Source: Rhodococcus sp. (in: high G+C Gram-positive bacteria)
GTDB lineage: Bacteria; Actinomycetota; Actinomycetes; Mycobacteriales; Mycobacteriaceae
Reading direction: 5' to 3'
NCBI RefSeq assembly: GCF_023264675.1
Contig: NZ_JAHFVG010000023.1
Coordinates: forward strand, 23,821-87,820
DNA: 64,000 nucleotides
In this document: positions 1-9,680 of the stretch, one piece after another
Position numbering within the stretch: the stretch's first letter is position 1
Layout: each line of letters opens with the position of its first letter
Position numbers and translations under genes: made by a program
Notes under the pieces: generated by a model
Database searches by the model: none
The model's input: only the letters and a program-made list of their open reading frames with translations
What the model was told of the DNA's origin: nothing

Positions 1-471
1 GGACGAGACGAAGGTGACACCGTCGACGATCAGCAGGATCCCCGCGATCGCGCCGATCAGAGTCGACCGCGCCATGCGGCGAACGATGCGAATCACGATC
101 AGCACCAACAAGGTTCCGGCCAACGCCGACGAGAACCGCCAACCCCAGCCGTTGTAGCCGAAGAGTGCCTCGCCGACCGCGATGAGTTGCTTGCCGACCG
201 GCGGGTGCACCACCAGCCCGTACGCCGGGTTGTCCTCGATGCCGCCGCCGGTGAGCACCTGCCAGCCCTGCGGCGCATAGTGCTTCTCGTCGAACACCGG
301 AGTGCCAGCATCTGTGGGATAGCGGAGCATCGCGAACCGGGTGATCGCCGCGATCGCCGTGATCACGAGAGTGACGATCCAGCCGCGTCGGCGATCGTCG
401 TCTCGGTAGTAATCCGCCGCGGGAGCTGTCGGCCCGGGACTGACTACGTACCGCTCGGTCGTCAAGGCCAC
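1..471 (-). CDS. pmt: Protein O-mannosyltransferase (GT39), N-terminal part
   Basis: The gene runs off the left edge of the window, so only about 157 N-terminal residues are present. A hydrophobic segment at about residues 31-46 is followed by an extracytoplasmic loop containing the Asp-Glu pair typical of the family (FDEKHY, about 60-65), then VVHPPVGKQ and a second membrane segment. The family transfers mannose from polyprenyl-phosphate-mannose to Ser/Thr of exported proteins at the membrane. The start chosen is a GTG (471); no ATG lies in frame between it and the divergent rsmI. The divergent pmt-rsmI pair matches the Rv1002c-Rv1003 arrangement of mycobacteria. The identification is by motif and synteny. 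Confidence 0.85.
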   Translation of the reverse strand, partial: MALTTERYVVSPGPTAPAADYYRDDDRRRGWIVTLVITAIAAITRFAMLRYPTDAGTPVFDEKHYAPQGWQVLTGGGIEDNPAYGLVVHPPVGKQLIAVGEALFGYNGWGWRFSSALAGTLLVLIVIRIVRRMARSTLIGAIAGILLIVDGVTFVSS

Positions 472-515
472 GTACCGATCGTAGGCGGCGGCGCGCAGTG
501 CGAGAGCATGGGAGC

Positions 516-1343
516 ATGCTGATCCTTGCCGCCACACCCATGGGCGATGTGGGTGATGCGTCGCAGAGACTGCGCGACGCACTGGCCACAGCCGACGTCG
601 TCGCAGCTGAAGACACCCGAAGGACCAAGCAGTTGGCGTCGGGACTCGGGGTGACCATCACCGGCAAAGTCGTCAGTTTCTACGACCAGGTCGAGACGGC
701 GCGCCTGCCAGGACTGGTCGAGGCCGTCCGCGACGGCAAATCCGTCCTGCTGGTCACGGACGCGGGCATGCCGTCGGTGAGCGACCCCGGGTACCGACTC
801 GTGGCGGCGTGCGTCGAGGCCGATCTGCCGGTCACGTGCCTGCCGGGACCGTCGGCGGTGACGACGGCACTCGCGCTCTCCGGTCTGCCGGTCGAGCGAT
901 TCTGTTTCGACGGGTTCGCGCCGCGCAAGCAGGGCCAACGACGCCGGTTCTTCGAAACACTGAAGTCCGAGCCTCGGGCCTGCGTCTTCTTCGAAGCCCC
1001 TCATCGCGTCGCTGACTGCCTCGCCGACGCCGTCCATGTACTCGGCCCGGATCGGCGGGCTGCAGTGTGCAGGGAGCTCACCAAGACCTACGAGGAGATC
1101 AAGCGGGGGACGCTCGGCGAGCTCGCCGCGTGGGCCGCCGAAGGGGTGCGCGGCGAGATCACCGTCGTGCTCGCCGGTGCGATCGCCGTCGCCTCCGATC
1201 CGGAGGACTTGATCGACGACGTCGAGGAGCTGGTGGCGTCGGGCATGCGGTTGAAGGATGCCTGCGCGCAACTGGCCGTCGGAGGTGTCAGCAAGCGCGA
1301 GCTGTACGAGGCCGTGCTCGCCGCCAGACCTTCGGTCGACTAA
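516..1343 (+). CDS. rsmI: 16S rRNA 2'-O-ribose C1402 methyltransferase RsmI
   Basis: This 275-residue cytoplasmic SAM-dependent methyltransferase of the tetrapyrrole-methylase fold modifies C1402 in the ribosomal P site. Family signatures are the N-terminal LAATPMGDVGD (normally ATPIGNLGD), the AEDTRRTKQL motif, LLVTDAGMPSVSDPG, and the SAM-loop CLPGPSAVTTALALSGLP. Length is normal for the family. A GTG six codons upstream (498) is possible, but the ATG at 516 matches the usual N-terminus. It is divergent from pmt, and its stop overlaps the stop of the convergent SRPBCC gene by 4 bp, leaving no room for a separate terminator. Confidence 0.95.
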   Translation: MLILAATPMGDVGDASQRLRDALATADVVAAEDTRRTKQLASGLGVTITGKVVSFYDQVETARLPGLVEAVRDGKSVLLVTDAGMPSVSDPGYRLVAACVEADLPVTCLPGPSAVTTALALSGLPVERFCFDGFAPRKQGQRRRFFETLKSEPRACVFFEAPHRVADCLADAVHVLGPDRRAAVCRELTKTYEEIKRGTLGELAAWAAEGVRGEITVVLAGAIAVASDPEDLIDDVEELVASGMRLKDACAQLAVGGVSKRELYEAVLAARPSVD

Positions 1344-1768
1344 CCCACAACCTGCTGGCGTAGTCCCTCGGTGGCGGCTTCGAGGACCGTCTTGGTTCCC
1401 TTTTTGACGAGGAAGCCGGGGATCGGGATCTTCGGATCGACGGTGAGCGAGAACTTCACATGGGTGCCCTTGTCCGTGGGAGTCAGGGTGTATTCGCCGT
1501 GCTGGGACTTCTGCTGCGATCCCTCGATGAGATCCCACGCCACCGTGTTTTCGGACCACGTGTATTCGACGGTCTGATCGTCGTTGATACCGAGGATCGA
1601 GACGGCCATCTTCACGTGATGCGGACGGCCGTCGTCGAACCTGTCCAGCACCTCGATCTTCTTGTGCACGGGCGACCACGAGGGGAGCCCTTCGACATCG
1701 GCGAGCACGTCGAGAATTGCAGCCGGTTCGGCTTCGATGTCGACTTCTTTGTTTCCGGTGACAGCCAT
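1340..1768 (-). CDS. SRPBCC (START-like) family protein
   Basis: A 142-residue protein with the polyketide-cyclase/dehydrase-like START fold pattern: N-terminal MAVTGNKEVDIEAEPAAILDVLADVEGLPSW, a central beta-rich stretch and a C-terminal long helix (TKTVLEAATEGLRQQV). Such proteins bind hydrophobic ligands, and it resembles the small mycobacterial proteins of the Rv0164/Rv0854-0857 type. No catalytic residue can be assigned from sequence. It lies 15 bp downstream of the same-strand alpha/beta hydrolase gene, so the two may be co-transcribed and act on lipid substrates; this is inference. Confidence 0.8.
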   Translation of the reverse strand: MAVTGNKEVDIEAEPAAILDVLADVEGLPSWSPVHKKIEVLDRFDDGRPHHVKMAVSILGINDDQTVEYTWSENTVAWDLIEGSQQKSQHGEYTLTPTDKGTHVKFSLTVDPKIPIPGFLVKKGTKTVLEAATEGLRQQVVG

Positions 1769-1783
1769 GCCACAGAACGTAAC

Positions 1784-2806
1784 TCAGGCAGTGCCGGAGG
1801 CGACGGACATTGCCGTATGTGTCCGAACGAAAGCGCCGATCTTACGGAGAGCGCGGTGGGCCTCGGGGAGGAAGTCGGCGGCCTGGAACACGTGCACCTG
1901 GTCGTCCCATACCTGAAGTTCGCAGTCGACACCGGCGGCGTCGAGACGGTCGGCCATGAGTTCGGCGTCGGCGAGCACCATTTCGGTGGAGCCCGCCTGA
2001 ATCAGCACGGGCGGCAAGCCCGTCAGATCTGCGTCGACGGGGGATACCCGAGGACCGCGAGTGCCCTCGACGACGATGCGAGCATCGACCCTGTCGGCCA
2101 GCACCGTCAGGGCAGGTACGGCATCGGCGGGGAAGACGGCACAGCGCGAGGCGTTCTCGTGGGCGAGTTTGCCGCTCGGATCCATGTCGGTCAGCGGTGA
2201 CATCGTGACGACGCATGCCGGTGTCGGCAGTCCCAGATCACGCAGCATGAGGGCGACCATGAACGCCAGGTAACCGCCGGCGGAATCTCCCGCGATGACG
2301 ATCTGATCGGGCCGGTAACCGGAATCGAGGAGGAAGCGGTATCCGTCGACACCGTCCTCGACAGCGTGCGAGATGGGGTTGCGCGGCATCATGCGGTAGT
2401 CCACCGACAACACCGGGCCGTCGACGCTCTTGGACACACGTGAGGTGAGCCGTCGGTGGGTGTTGAGACCGCAGCAGACGAACGCGCCGCCGTGCAGGTA
2501 GAGCACCACCCGATCGTTGCCGACACCATCGGCGCGTATCCATTCGGCCCCGCACTCGGCCAGCATCACGGTGCTGCGCGTGGTCCCCTTGAGCGGTGGC
2601 ACGAGCAGCCCCGCGTAGTCGACGACACCCATCGGCCACGGGAGGTTCGGCGCTTTGGCCCAGACCGACAGAAAGGGACGGACGGTGAGTTGCAGATACG
2701 CGGACAGTGCCCTCGACCCGAGACTTCCACCGGGCATCTCGAGCCTGGTGGACGTGCCGGTGGGCAGTGATTCTGGTTGCTTGACCACGGTGAGCACCCG
2801 GTTCAT
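1784..2806 (-). CDS. Alpha/beta hydrolase, hormone-sensitive-lipase family (esterase/lipase)
   Basis: A 340-residue cytosolic-type carboxylesterase. It shows the HSL oxyanion-hole motif HGGAF (105-109) and the nucleophile elbow GDSAGG with Ser175, plus a late acid (DAELMADRLD) and His (DDQVHVF) that complete the triad. It belongs to the group of mycobacterial Lip esterases. The substrate is unknown, but it is divergent from a wax ester synthase/DGAT gene with a 143-bp shared promoter region, which suggests a role in acylglycerol or wax-ester turnover. The ATG start has a purine-rich GGAGGCGAGG just upstream. Confidence 0.9.
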   Translation of the reverse strand: MNRVLTVVKQPESLPTGTSTRLEMPGGSLGSRALSAYLQLTVRPFLSVWAKAPNLPWPMGVVDYAGLLVPPLKGTTRSTVMLAECGAEWIRADGVGNDRVVLYLHGGAFVCCGLNTHRRLTSRVSKSVDGPVLSVDYRMMPRNPISHAVEDGVDGYRFLLDSGYRPDQIVIAGDSAGGYLAFMVALMLRDLGLPTPACVVTMSPLTDMDPSGKLAHENASRCAVFPADAVPALTVLADRVDARIVVEGTRGPRVSPVDADLTGLPPVLIQAGSTEMVLADAELMADRLDAAGVDCELQVWDDQVHVFQAADFLPEAHRALRKIGAFVRTHTAMSVASGTA

Positions 2807-2949
2807 GGCCCTCGCCTCCGTTCGCGTACGTACTTGGAACTCCTAGTAACTCCTGTTAACGGACAATAACCCGTGACTGGGGTCTCTTAAACGTAAGGTC
2901 GTGTTCGATGTCACACCGTGATCGAATCCAGACAGAAAGGTAATCGCTC
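2807..2949. promoter_or_regulatory. Divergent promoter region between the lipase and WS/DGAT genes
   Basis: 143 bp of non-coding DNA between two divergent lipid genes. It holds a direct repeat of AACTCCT separated by AGT near 2839-2855, followed by the AT-richer GTTAACGGACAATAACC. This is plausible operator and promoter material. A purine-rich AGAAAGG near 2935 serves the WS/DGAT ATG. No regulator can be assigned. Confidence 0.4.
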
Positions 2950-4347
2950 ATGGCCCTCATGCCCGTTACAGAATCAATGTTCCTGATCGCGGAGTCCAGA
3001 GAGCATCCGATGCATGTCGGTGGGCTGCAGCTGTTCGTTCCACCGGGCGATTCTCACGAACTTGCCCAGCAGATTCACGAAAAGTTCACCACCGGAGAGG
3101 TACACGAGCTGTTCCGGAAACGCCCCGGACGGCCCGTCAACGTGATGGGCGCTCTCACGTGGTCGCGTGAGGACGATATCGACTTCGAGTACCACGTCAG
3201 ACGCGTCGTGCTGCCCTCACCCGGGCGGATTCGCGAGCTGTTCCAATTCCTCTCGCTCAATCACAGCACTCCACTCGATCGCTACCGGCCGATGTGGGAG
3301 CTGCACATCATCGAAGGCCTCGCCGACGGCCGCATCGCGCTCTACACCAAGGTCCACCACTCGTTGGTCGACGGCGTCTCGGCTCTCAAGCTGATGATGA
3401 ACACCCTGACCACCGATCCCGAGGACCGAAACGGCGTCGCCACGTGGGATCCGTCGCTCTTCCGCGCAAAGAAGAAGCCCGCTGCCGAGGCTCCTTCCAC
3501 GCTGGATCGCATCAAAGGCGGCGCGACGCTCGGCCTCGGTCTCGCCGGAGATCTGGTGGACTTCGTGCCTGCCGCCGCGCGAATCGGTGTGCGCGCCATG
3601 CGAAGCGAGGGCGCTCAGCTCCCGCTGCGCGCGCCGCGCACGATGTTCAACGTGCCGATCGGCGGAGCCAGACGGTTCGCTGCCGAAAGTTGGTCCATCG
3701 CGCGAATGACCAAGGTCGCCAAGGAATTGAACGTCACGCTCAACGACATCATCTGCGCGATGTGTGCGGGAGCCCTCCGCGGATACCTGATAGATCAGGA
3801 CGCGCTTCCCGAAACTCCGCTGATCGCCATGGTTCCGGTGTCGTTGCGCAAACCGGGAGAAGACAGCGGCCCCGGCAACTCGGTCTCGACCATCCTGTGC
3901 AATCTCGGTACCCATGAATCGGATCCGCTGACCAGACTGGCGTGCATCACCGATTCGACCGCCAAGGGCAAGGACATGATGCGAGAGCTCAACACTCTCG
4001 AATCGTTGGCCTTCGGCGCCGCCACGATGCTGCCACTGCTCTTCGGGCCGGTCCCCGGGTTCGTCAACAACACACCGCCGCCGTTCAACGTCATCATCTC
4101 CAACGTGCCAGGCACGAAAGAGGACATGTACTGGAACGGCGCGAAACTCGACGGCATCTACCCGGCGTCCATCGTGTGCGACGGCATGGCGCTGAACATC
4201 ACCGTCGCCAGCAACGGGGATTCGATGAACTTCGGGCTCATCGGGTGCCGCCGGAGCGTCCCGCATCTGCAGCGGATGCTGACGCACCTCGAGAATTCGC
4301 TGGAGGAGTTGGAGAAGGCAGTGTCGGCTGCTGCTCCGTCGGCCTGA
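2950..4347 (+). CDS. Wax ester synthase / acyl-CoA:diacylglycerol acyltransferase (WS/DGAT)
   Basis: A 465-residue acyltransferase making triacylglycerol or wax esters from acyl-CoA; the normal family length is about 450-480. The catalytic HHxxxDG motif is present as HHSLVDG (136-142). The C-terminal half carries the conserved PLIAMVPVSLR, GNSVST and NVIISNVPG motifs of this family. In storage-lipid-rich rhodococci and mycobacteria many paralogues occur, so which lipid it makes cannot be read from sequence. It is divergent from an HSL-type lipase and ends 16 bp before a pair of 51-bp palindromic elements that separate it from the convergent metG. Confidence 0.93.
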   Translation: MALMPVTESMFLIAESREHPMHVGGLQLFVPPGDSHELAQQIHEKFTTGEVHELFRKRPGRPVNVMGALTWSREDDIDFEYHVRRVVLPSPGRIRELFQFLSLNHSTPLDRYRPMWELHIIEGLADGRIALYTKVHHSLVDGVSALKLMMNTLTTDPEDRNGVATWDPSLFRAKKKPAAEAPSTLDRIKGGATLGLGLAGDLVDFVPAAARIGVRAMRSEGAQLPLRAPRTMFNVPIGGARRFAAESWSIARMTKVAKELNVTLNDIICAMCAGALRGYLIDQDALPETPLIAMVPVSLRKPGEDSGPGNSVSTILCNLGTHESDPLTRLACITDSTAKGKDMMRELNTLESLAFGAATMLPLLFGPVPGFVNNTPPPFNVIISNVPGTKEDMYWNGAKLDGIYPASIVCDGMALNITVASNGDSMNFGLIGCRRSVPHLQRMLTHLENSLEELEKAVSAAAPSA

Positions 4348-4362
4348 AGCAGCACTCCTGCA

Positions 4363-4413
4363 GCATGAATGGACCCTTGTAGCCGTCTAACCGTTGCCGT
4401 GGTCCATTGATGC
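4363..4413. repeat. 51-bp palindromic element, copy A (degenerate)
   Basis: It begins GCATGAATGGACC and ends GGTCCATTGATGC, with the core GCCGTCTAACCGTTGC in between. Arm pairing is imperfect in this copy (ACCCTTGT against GCCGTGGT). It is preceded by AGCACTCCTGCA, which is also found before copy B, so the tandem unit is longer than the palindrome. It lies between the convergent WS/DGAT and metG genes and could act as a bidirectional terminator or a REP-like element. Confidence 0.8.
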
Positions 4414-4436
4414 TGGCTGGAACCAGCACTCCTGCA

Positions 4437-4487
4437 GCATGAATGGACCATCGCAACCGTCTAACCGTTGTGATGGTCCATTCATGC
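4437..4487. repeat. 51-bp palindromic element, copy B, overlapping the metG stop codon
   Basis: The outer arms GCATGAATGGACCATC and GATGGTCCATTCATGC are 16-bp perfect complements. The inner stem (GCAAC with GTTGT, one wobble) and the core CTAACC continue the palindrome to a short loop. It starts 74 bp after copy A. The metG TGA (4482-4484 on the minus strand) lies inside the right arm, so the element is part of the gene's 3' end. Confidence 0.88.
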
Positions 4488-6041
4488 GGTCGTCTTGACC
4501 TCGTACTTCGGGAACACCGGAGACGGCGCCGGCAGATCCGTACCGGGCGTCAGACGCGTTGTGATGTCCGCGAACTCGTGCGCCGGGCTGCCGAGGAGTT
4601 CCAGGATCCGTGCGGCCGAACCAGGCATGATGGGCTGCACCAGGATTCCCACGACGCGCAGGACCTCCATCGTCACGTACAGCACGGTGGCCATCCGATC
4701 CGGATCGGTCTTGCGCAGCACCCACGGCTCCTGCTGCGAGAAGTAGCGGTTGGTCTCACCGAGCACCGACCAGATGGCGTCGACAGCGGAATGCAGTGCC
4801 TGCACGTCGAATTCGCGTCGGCAGATGTCGAGCAACAGGTCCGCCCGCGCCAACAAGGCGACGTCCTCGGCCGAGAACTCGCCGGGTGTCGGAATCTTGC
4901 CCTCGAGGTTCTTGGCGACCATCGTCAACGAACGCTGAGCGAGGTTGCCCAGCTCGTTGGACAGGTCGGCGTTCATGCGTGTGACGATGGCCTCGGCGCT
5001 GTAGCTGCCGTCCTGTCCGAACGAGACCTCACGCAGCAGGAAGAACCGCAGCGGATCCAAACCGAACTCGTCGACCAGAGCGAAGGGGTCGACGACGTTG
5101 CCGACCGACTTGGACATCTTCTCGCCCTTGTTGTTGAGGAACCCGTGCACGAAGACGCGCTTCGGCAGTTCGATCGCGGCCGACATCAGGAACGCAGGCC
5201 AGTAGACGGTATGGAAGCGCGTGATGTCCTTGCCGATGATGTGCAGATCGGCAGGCCAATACTTCTGAAACTTCTCCGAATCCGTGTCCGGGTAGCCGAC
5301 GCCGGTGATGTAGTTGGTCAGGGCGTCGACCCAGACGTACATGACGTGCTTGGGGTCTTCGGGAACCTTGACGCCCCAGTCGAAGGTGGTCCGCGAGATC
5401 GACAGGTCCCGCAGTCCGCTCTTGACGAAGCTGACGATCTCGTTGCGGCGCGTGTTCGGCGCGATGAAATCGGGATTGGCGTCGTACAGCTCGAGCAGTT
5501 TGTCCTGGTACGCCGACAGGCGGAAGAAGTAAGTCGACTCCTCGGTCCATTCCACCGGCGTCTTCGTCTCGGTGGCGACTCGCGAACCGTCCTCGACGAC
5601 CGTCGTCTCACCCTCGGTGTAGAACGCCTCGTCGCGGACGGAATACCAGCCCGAATAGGTGTCGAGATAGATGTCGCCCCGCTCGACCATCTTGGCCCAG
5701 ATGGCTTTGCTGGACTCGTGATGATCGGCGTCCGTCGTTCGGATGAACCGGTCGTAGGAGATGTCGAGGGTCTTGTCGAGCTGCTTGAAGACGTCCGAGT
5801 TACGCGTCGCGAGATCCTGCACCTCGACGCCTTCCTTGACGGCCGTCTGCTGCATCTTCAGCCCGTGCTCGTCCGTTCCCGTCAGGAACATGACATCGAA
5901 GCCGTCGAGTCGCTTGAAGCGGGCGATCACGTCCGTCGCGATGTACTCGTACGCGTGCCCGATGTGGGGGACGCCGTTCGGGTAGGCGATAGCGGTCGTG
6001 ACGTAGAAGGAGGGCCGTGAGGCATCAGCTGGCGCAGTCAT
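4482..6041 (-). CDS. metG: Methionyl-tRNA synthetase
   Basis: A 519-residue class I aminoacyl-tRNA synthetase charging tRNA-Met. HIGH is at 26-29 and KMSKS at about 308-312, with [16 protein letters not shown] between them and a helical anticodon-binding domain at the C-terminus. No C-terminal tRNA-binding EMAP/Trbp111 extension is present, as usual for the short actinobacterial form. The open frame extends upstream, but the ATG at 6041 ([16 protein letters not shown]) gives the normal N-terminus. It is divergent from tatD, 21 bp away, as in Rv1007c-Rv1008. Its stop lies inside a palindromic element. Confidence 0.97.
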   Translation of the reverse strand: MTAPADASRPSFYVTTAIAYPNGVPHIGHAYEYIATDVIARFKRLDGFDVMFLTGTDEHGLKMQQTAVKEGVEVQDLATRNSDVFKQLDKTLDISYDRFIRTTDADHHESSKAIWAKMVERGDIYLDTYSGWYSVRDEAFYTEGETTVVEDGSRVATETKTPVEWTEESTYFFRLSAYQDKLLELYDANPDFIAPNTRRNEIVSFVKSGLRDLSISRTTFDWGVKVPEDPKHVMYVWVDALTNYITGVGYPDTDSEKFQKYWPADLHIIGKDITRFHTVYWPAFLMSAAIELPKRVFVHGFLNNKGEKMSKSVGNVVDPFALVDEFGLDPLRFFLLREVSFGQDGSYSAEAIVTRMNADLSNELGNLAQRSLTMVAKNLEGKIPTPGEFSAEDVALLARADLLLDICRREFDVQALHSAVDAIWSVLGETNRYFSQQEPWVLRKTDPDRMATVLYVTMEVLRVVGILVQPIMPGSAARILELLGSPAHEFADITTRLTPGTDLPAPSPVFPKYEVKTTA

Positions 6042-6062
6042 GGTGGCGCCTACTCTATCGGC

Positions 6063-6893
6063 GTGAGTAGAGAACGTCCCGCGCCGCCATTGCCCGAGCC
6101 CCTCCGCAGCCTCGTCGACGCCCACACCCACCTCGACGCCTGCGGTGCCGTCGACGCCGCGAGCGTGGCCACGATCCTCGATCGAGCCGAGTCCGTCGGC
6201 GTCGGACGGGTGGTCACCGTGGCCGACGACCTCGATGCTGCGCGCTTCGCCGTCGACGCAGCCCACTGGGACCCGCGCGTCTGGGCGGCCACCGCGATTC
6301 ACCCGACGCGCGCCAACGTGCTCGACGATGCCGTGAAGGCCGAGATCGAGCGGTTGTCCGCCGATCCGCGCGTGGTGGCCATCGGCGAGACGGGTCTCGA
6401 CTACTACTGGCCCGGCAAACTCGAGGGCTGCGCGACGGCCCGCGAGCAGCACGACGGATTTCGTTGGCACATCGACCTGGCGAAACGGCTCGGAAAGCCG
6501 CTGATGATCCACAACCGCGAGGCCGACGACGATTTGTTGGCGGTTTTGAAGGCGGAGGGTGCGCCGGAGACGGTCATCTTCCATTGCTTCTCCTCGGGGC
6601 CGGAGATGGCGAGGGCCTGCATCGACGCCGGCTACGTGCTGAGCCTGTCGGGAACGGTCAGCTTCAAGAACGCCCATGCGCTGCGCGAGGCCGCGGTGTT
6701 GATTCCCTCCGATCAGTTGCTGGTGGAGACCGACGCACCGTTCCTGACGCCGCATCCCTTCCGTGGGGCGCCCAACGAGTCGTATTGCCTGCCGTACACC
6801 GCGCGGGCCCTCGCCGAGATTCGCGGTGAGGATCCCGTCGAGTTGGCCGGACATGTCACCGCCAATGCCGAGCGGGTGTACTCGCTGGTCTGA
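6063..6893 (+). CDS. tatD: TatD-family metal-dependent deoxyribonuclease
   Basis: A 276-residue TIM-barrel metallohydrolase. Metal ligands are visible in VDAHTHLD (about 18-25), the Glu of [10 protein letters not shown], His in MIHNRE, His in FHCFS and Asp in [15 protein letters not shown], the last being the family C-terminal signature. TatD proteins have 3'-5' exonuclease activity and are linked to DNA repair and quality control. The GTG start lies 21 bp from divergent metG. It is followed by rpfB on the same strand, matching Rv1008-Rv1009. Confidence 0.94.
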   Translation: MSRERPAPPLPEPLRSLVDAHTHLDACGAVDAASVATILDRAESVGVGRVVTVADDLDAARFAVDAAHWDPRVWAATAIHPTRANVLDDAVKAEIERLSADPRVVAIGETGLDYYWPGKLEGCATAREQHDGFRWHIDLAKRLGKPLMIHNREADDDLLAVLKAEGAPETVIFHCFSSGPEMARACIDAGYVLSLSGTVSFKNAHALREAAVLIPSDQLLVETDAPFLTPHPFRGAPNESYCLPYTARALAEIRGEDPVELAGHVTANAERVYSLV

Positions 6894-6925
6894 GCGCGAG
6901 GTTGCGGGATGTCCACCGATTCGTT

Positions 6926-6973
6926 ACCGTACCGTGATCCGACCGACGGGCGTTTCTCGAAACGGTAACGCCA
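6926..6973. promoter_or_regulatory. Possible GTTACCG...CGGTAAC operator upstream of rpfB
   Basis: The 99-bp tatD-rpfB gap contains an inverted pair, GTTACCG near 6926 and CGGTAAC near 6965, about 34 bp apart. GTAAC-type repeats are the kind of site bound by the MtrA response regulator, and rpfB is an MtrA target in mycobacteria. The match here is by eye only. Confidence 0.3.
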
Positions 6974-6977
6974 TTAA

Positions 6978-8120
<1,143 letters not shown>

Positions 8121-8146
8121 CGGAACGGGTGCGTAGAGTTTTCCCA

Positions 8147-9022
8147 GTGCCAGAACATGTCAGGGAACCCGTTGCGCTGCTCGGGCCGGCGGAAGTTCGA
8201 TCTCTCGCTGCAGAGCTGGACGTTCGGCCTACCAAGCAACTCGGACAGAACTTCGTTCACGACGCCAATACCGTCAGGCGGATCGTCGCTTCCGCCGGTG
8301 TCGGGGGAGCGGACACCGTCCTCGAGGTCGGACCCGGTCTGGGGTCGCTGACGCTGGCGCTTCTCGATGTCGCCGACGCCGTGATCGCTGTCGAGATCGA
8401 TCCGAAACTCGCTGCCAGGCTGCCGCAAACGGCGTCCGAGCGTGCAGCCTCGCGCGCCGACCAGTTGACGGTCGTCGAGGCCGACGCACTCCGGGTCAAG
8501 GCGTCGGACATTCCCGGTGAGCCGTCCGCGCTGGTGGCCAACCTGCCGTACAACGTCGCCGTTCCTGTTCTGCTGCACCTGTTCTCGGAACTTCCGTCGC
8601 TTCGCACGGCGCTCGTGATGGTGCAGGCCGAAGTCGCCGATCGACTTGCCGCTGATCCGGGCAGCAAGATCTATGGCATCCCCAGCGTCAAGGCCGGGTT
8701 CTTCGGAACGGTCAAACGTGCAGGCTCCGTCGGTCGTTCGGTGTTCTGGCCGGTGCCGAAGGTCGAATCCGGCCTCGTGCGCATCGATCGTTACGACGTC
8801 CCGCCGTGGTCCATGGACGACAAGCATCGCCGTCTGGTGTTCGCGGTGGTCGATGCGGCATTCGCTCAGCGCCGCAAGACATTGCGTGCTGCCCTTGCCG
8901 GCTGGGCAGGCTCACCCGTCATCGCCGAACGCAGACTGCGTGAAGCAGGAATCGACCCGTCGGCGCGCGGGGAGACCCTCGATGCCGCTGCTTTCGTGAG
9001 GTTGGCGGGAACGACGCCCTGA
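8147..9022 (+). CDS. rsmA: 16S rRNA dimethyladenosine transferase RsmA (KsgA)
   Basis: A 291-residue enzyme that dimethylates A1518 and A1519 in 16S rRNA, a late ribosome assembly checkpoint. Motifs are QLGQNFVHD, the SAM-binding [12 protein letters not shown], and the catalytic NLPYNVA. The open frame continues upstream inside rpfB, but the GTG at 8147 gives the usual short N-terminal lead before the QLGQNF motif. It follows rpfB by 26 bp, as in Rv1009-Rv1010. A 51-bp palindrome follows its stop. Confidence 0.96.
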   Translation: MPEHVREPVALLGPAEVRSLAAELDVRPTKQLGQNFVHDANTVRRIVASAGVGGADTVLEVGPGLGSLTLALLDVADAVIAVEIDPKLAARLPQTASERAASRADQLTVVEADALRVKASDIPGEPSALVANLPYNVAVPVLLHLFSELPSLRTALVMVQAEVADRLAADPGSKIYGIPSVKAGFFGTVKRAGSVGRSVFWPVPKVESGLVRIDRYDVPPWSMDDKHRRLVFAVVDAAFAQRRKTLRAALAGWAGSPVIAERRLREAGIDPSARGETLDAAAFVRLAGTTP

Positions 9023-9044
9023 ATGGTTCGGGACCCGACTTTCG

Positions 9045-9095
9045 GCATGAATGGACCATGGCAGCGCCCCACCGGCATGAATGTGACATTCATGC
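9045..9095. repeat. 51-bp palindromic element, copy E (variant core)
   Basis: It has exactly the same length and the same ends as the other copies (GCATGAATGGACCATG at the left, ACATTCATGC at the right). The interior differs: GCATGAATG recurs inside, so the right part GCATGAATG-TGA-CATTCATGC is a 21-bp perfect palindrome of its own. It lies between rsmA and the convergent secreted-protein gene and ends 3 bp before that gene's stop codon. Confidence 0.7.
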
Positions 9096-9098
9096 GGG

Positions 9099-9602
9099 TC
9101 AGTAGGGCTGGTCCAGCGAGATCTCCAACGCTCCGCCGAAGGTGATCACCTGCGGATTGATCCAATTGAAGATTGCTCCGGTCGAGACCACGACGTCGTA
9201 CTCGACCCAGCCGAGACCGGTGTCGATGGTCGCGCCTCCCCACGGGTAGTACATCGCCTGGTCCGACGTGGCCGTTCCCGACGCGCCCGTTGTGGTGTTA
9301 CGCCAGTGAATGTCGGTGTGCGTCGCGTAATTGAGCAATCGCAACTGCTGGCTGTAGAGCGGATCGGTGGTCGGCGGCTGAAAGTTGATGCCGAGACGGG
9401 CGACGTACGGCCCCTGGTAATACGAGATGAGCGAGTTGCCTGCGTCTACGTGCAGCGCGATCGGAGCTTCCCACGGGTAGGGGCTCGGGGTGGTGATGTC
9501 CAGCGAATTGTACTGGGGTGCAGCTGAAGCCGTTCCACTGCCGAGCGTGGCGGCCAGTATCACGCTCACGGAAGCCACGAGCAGAATCAGTCGCTTACGC
9601 AT
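9099..9602 (-). CDS. Secreted protein of unknown function
   Basis: A 167-residue protein with a clear Sec signal peptide: MRKR, a hydrophobic core LILLVASVSVILAATLG and an AxA site (SASAA region, about 24-28). The mature part has no cysteine and is rich in Tyr, Trp, Thr and Ile (YPWEAPIALHV, WRNTTTGASGTATS, YYPWGGATIDTGLGWVEYDV), suggesting a small beta-sandwich. I do not recognise a named family. An in-frame TTG four codons upstream is less likely than the ATG at 9602, which has a GGGG stretch at a suitable distance. Confidence 0.75.
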   Translation of the reverse strand: MRKRLILLVASVSVILAATLGSGTASAAPQYNSLDITTPSPYPWEAPIALHVDAGNSLISYYQGPYVARLGINFQPPTTDPLYSQQLRLLNYATHTDIHWRNTTTGASGTATSDQAMYYPWGGATIDTGLGWVEYDVVVSTGAIFNWINPQVITFGGALEISLDQPY

Positions 9603-9680
9603 ACGAATCCCCAATCGTCGGTGTCGGGAAATGCTAACGCGACATATTCATAGCACGCGTAACGATCGAGTATCGGTGCA

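Noticed and set aside
4443..6020. A 525-codon plus-strand frame opposite metG
   Set aside because: It is antisense to metG, has Arg/Val/Asp-rich shadow composition, and starts inside a palindromic repeat.
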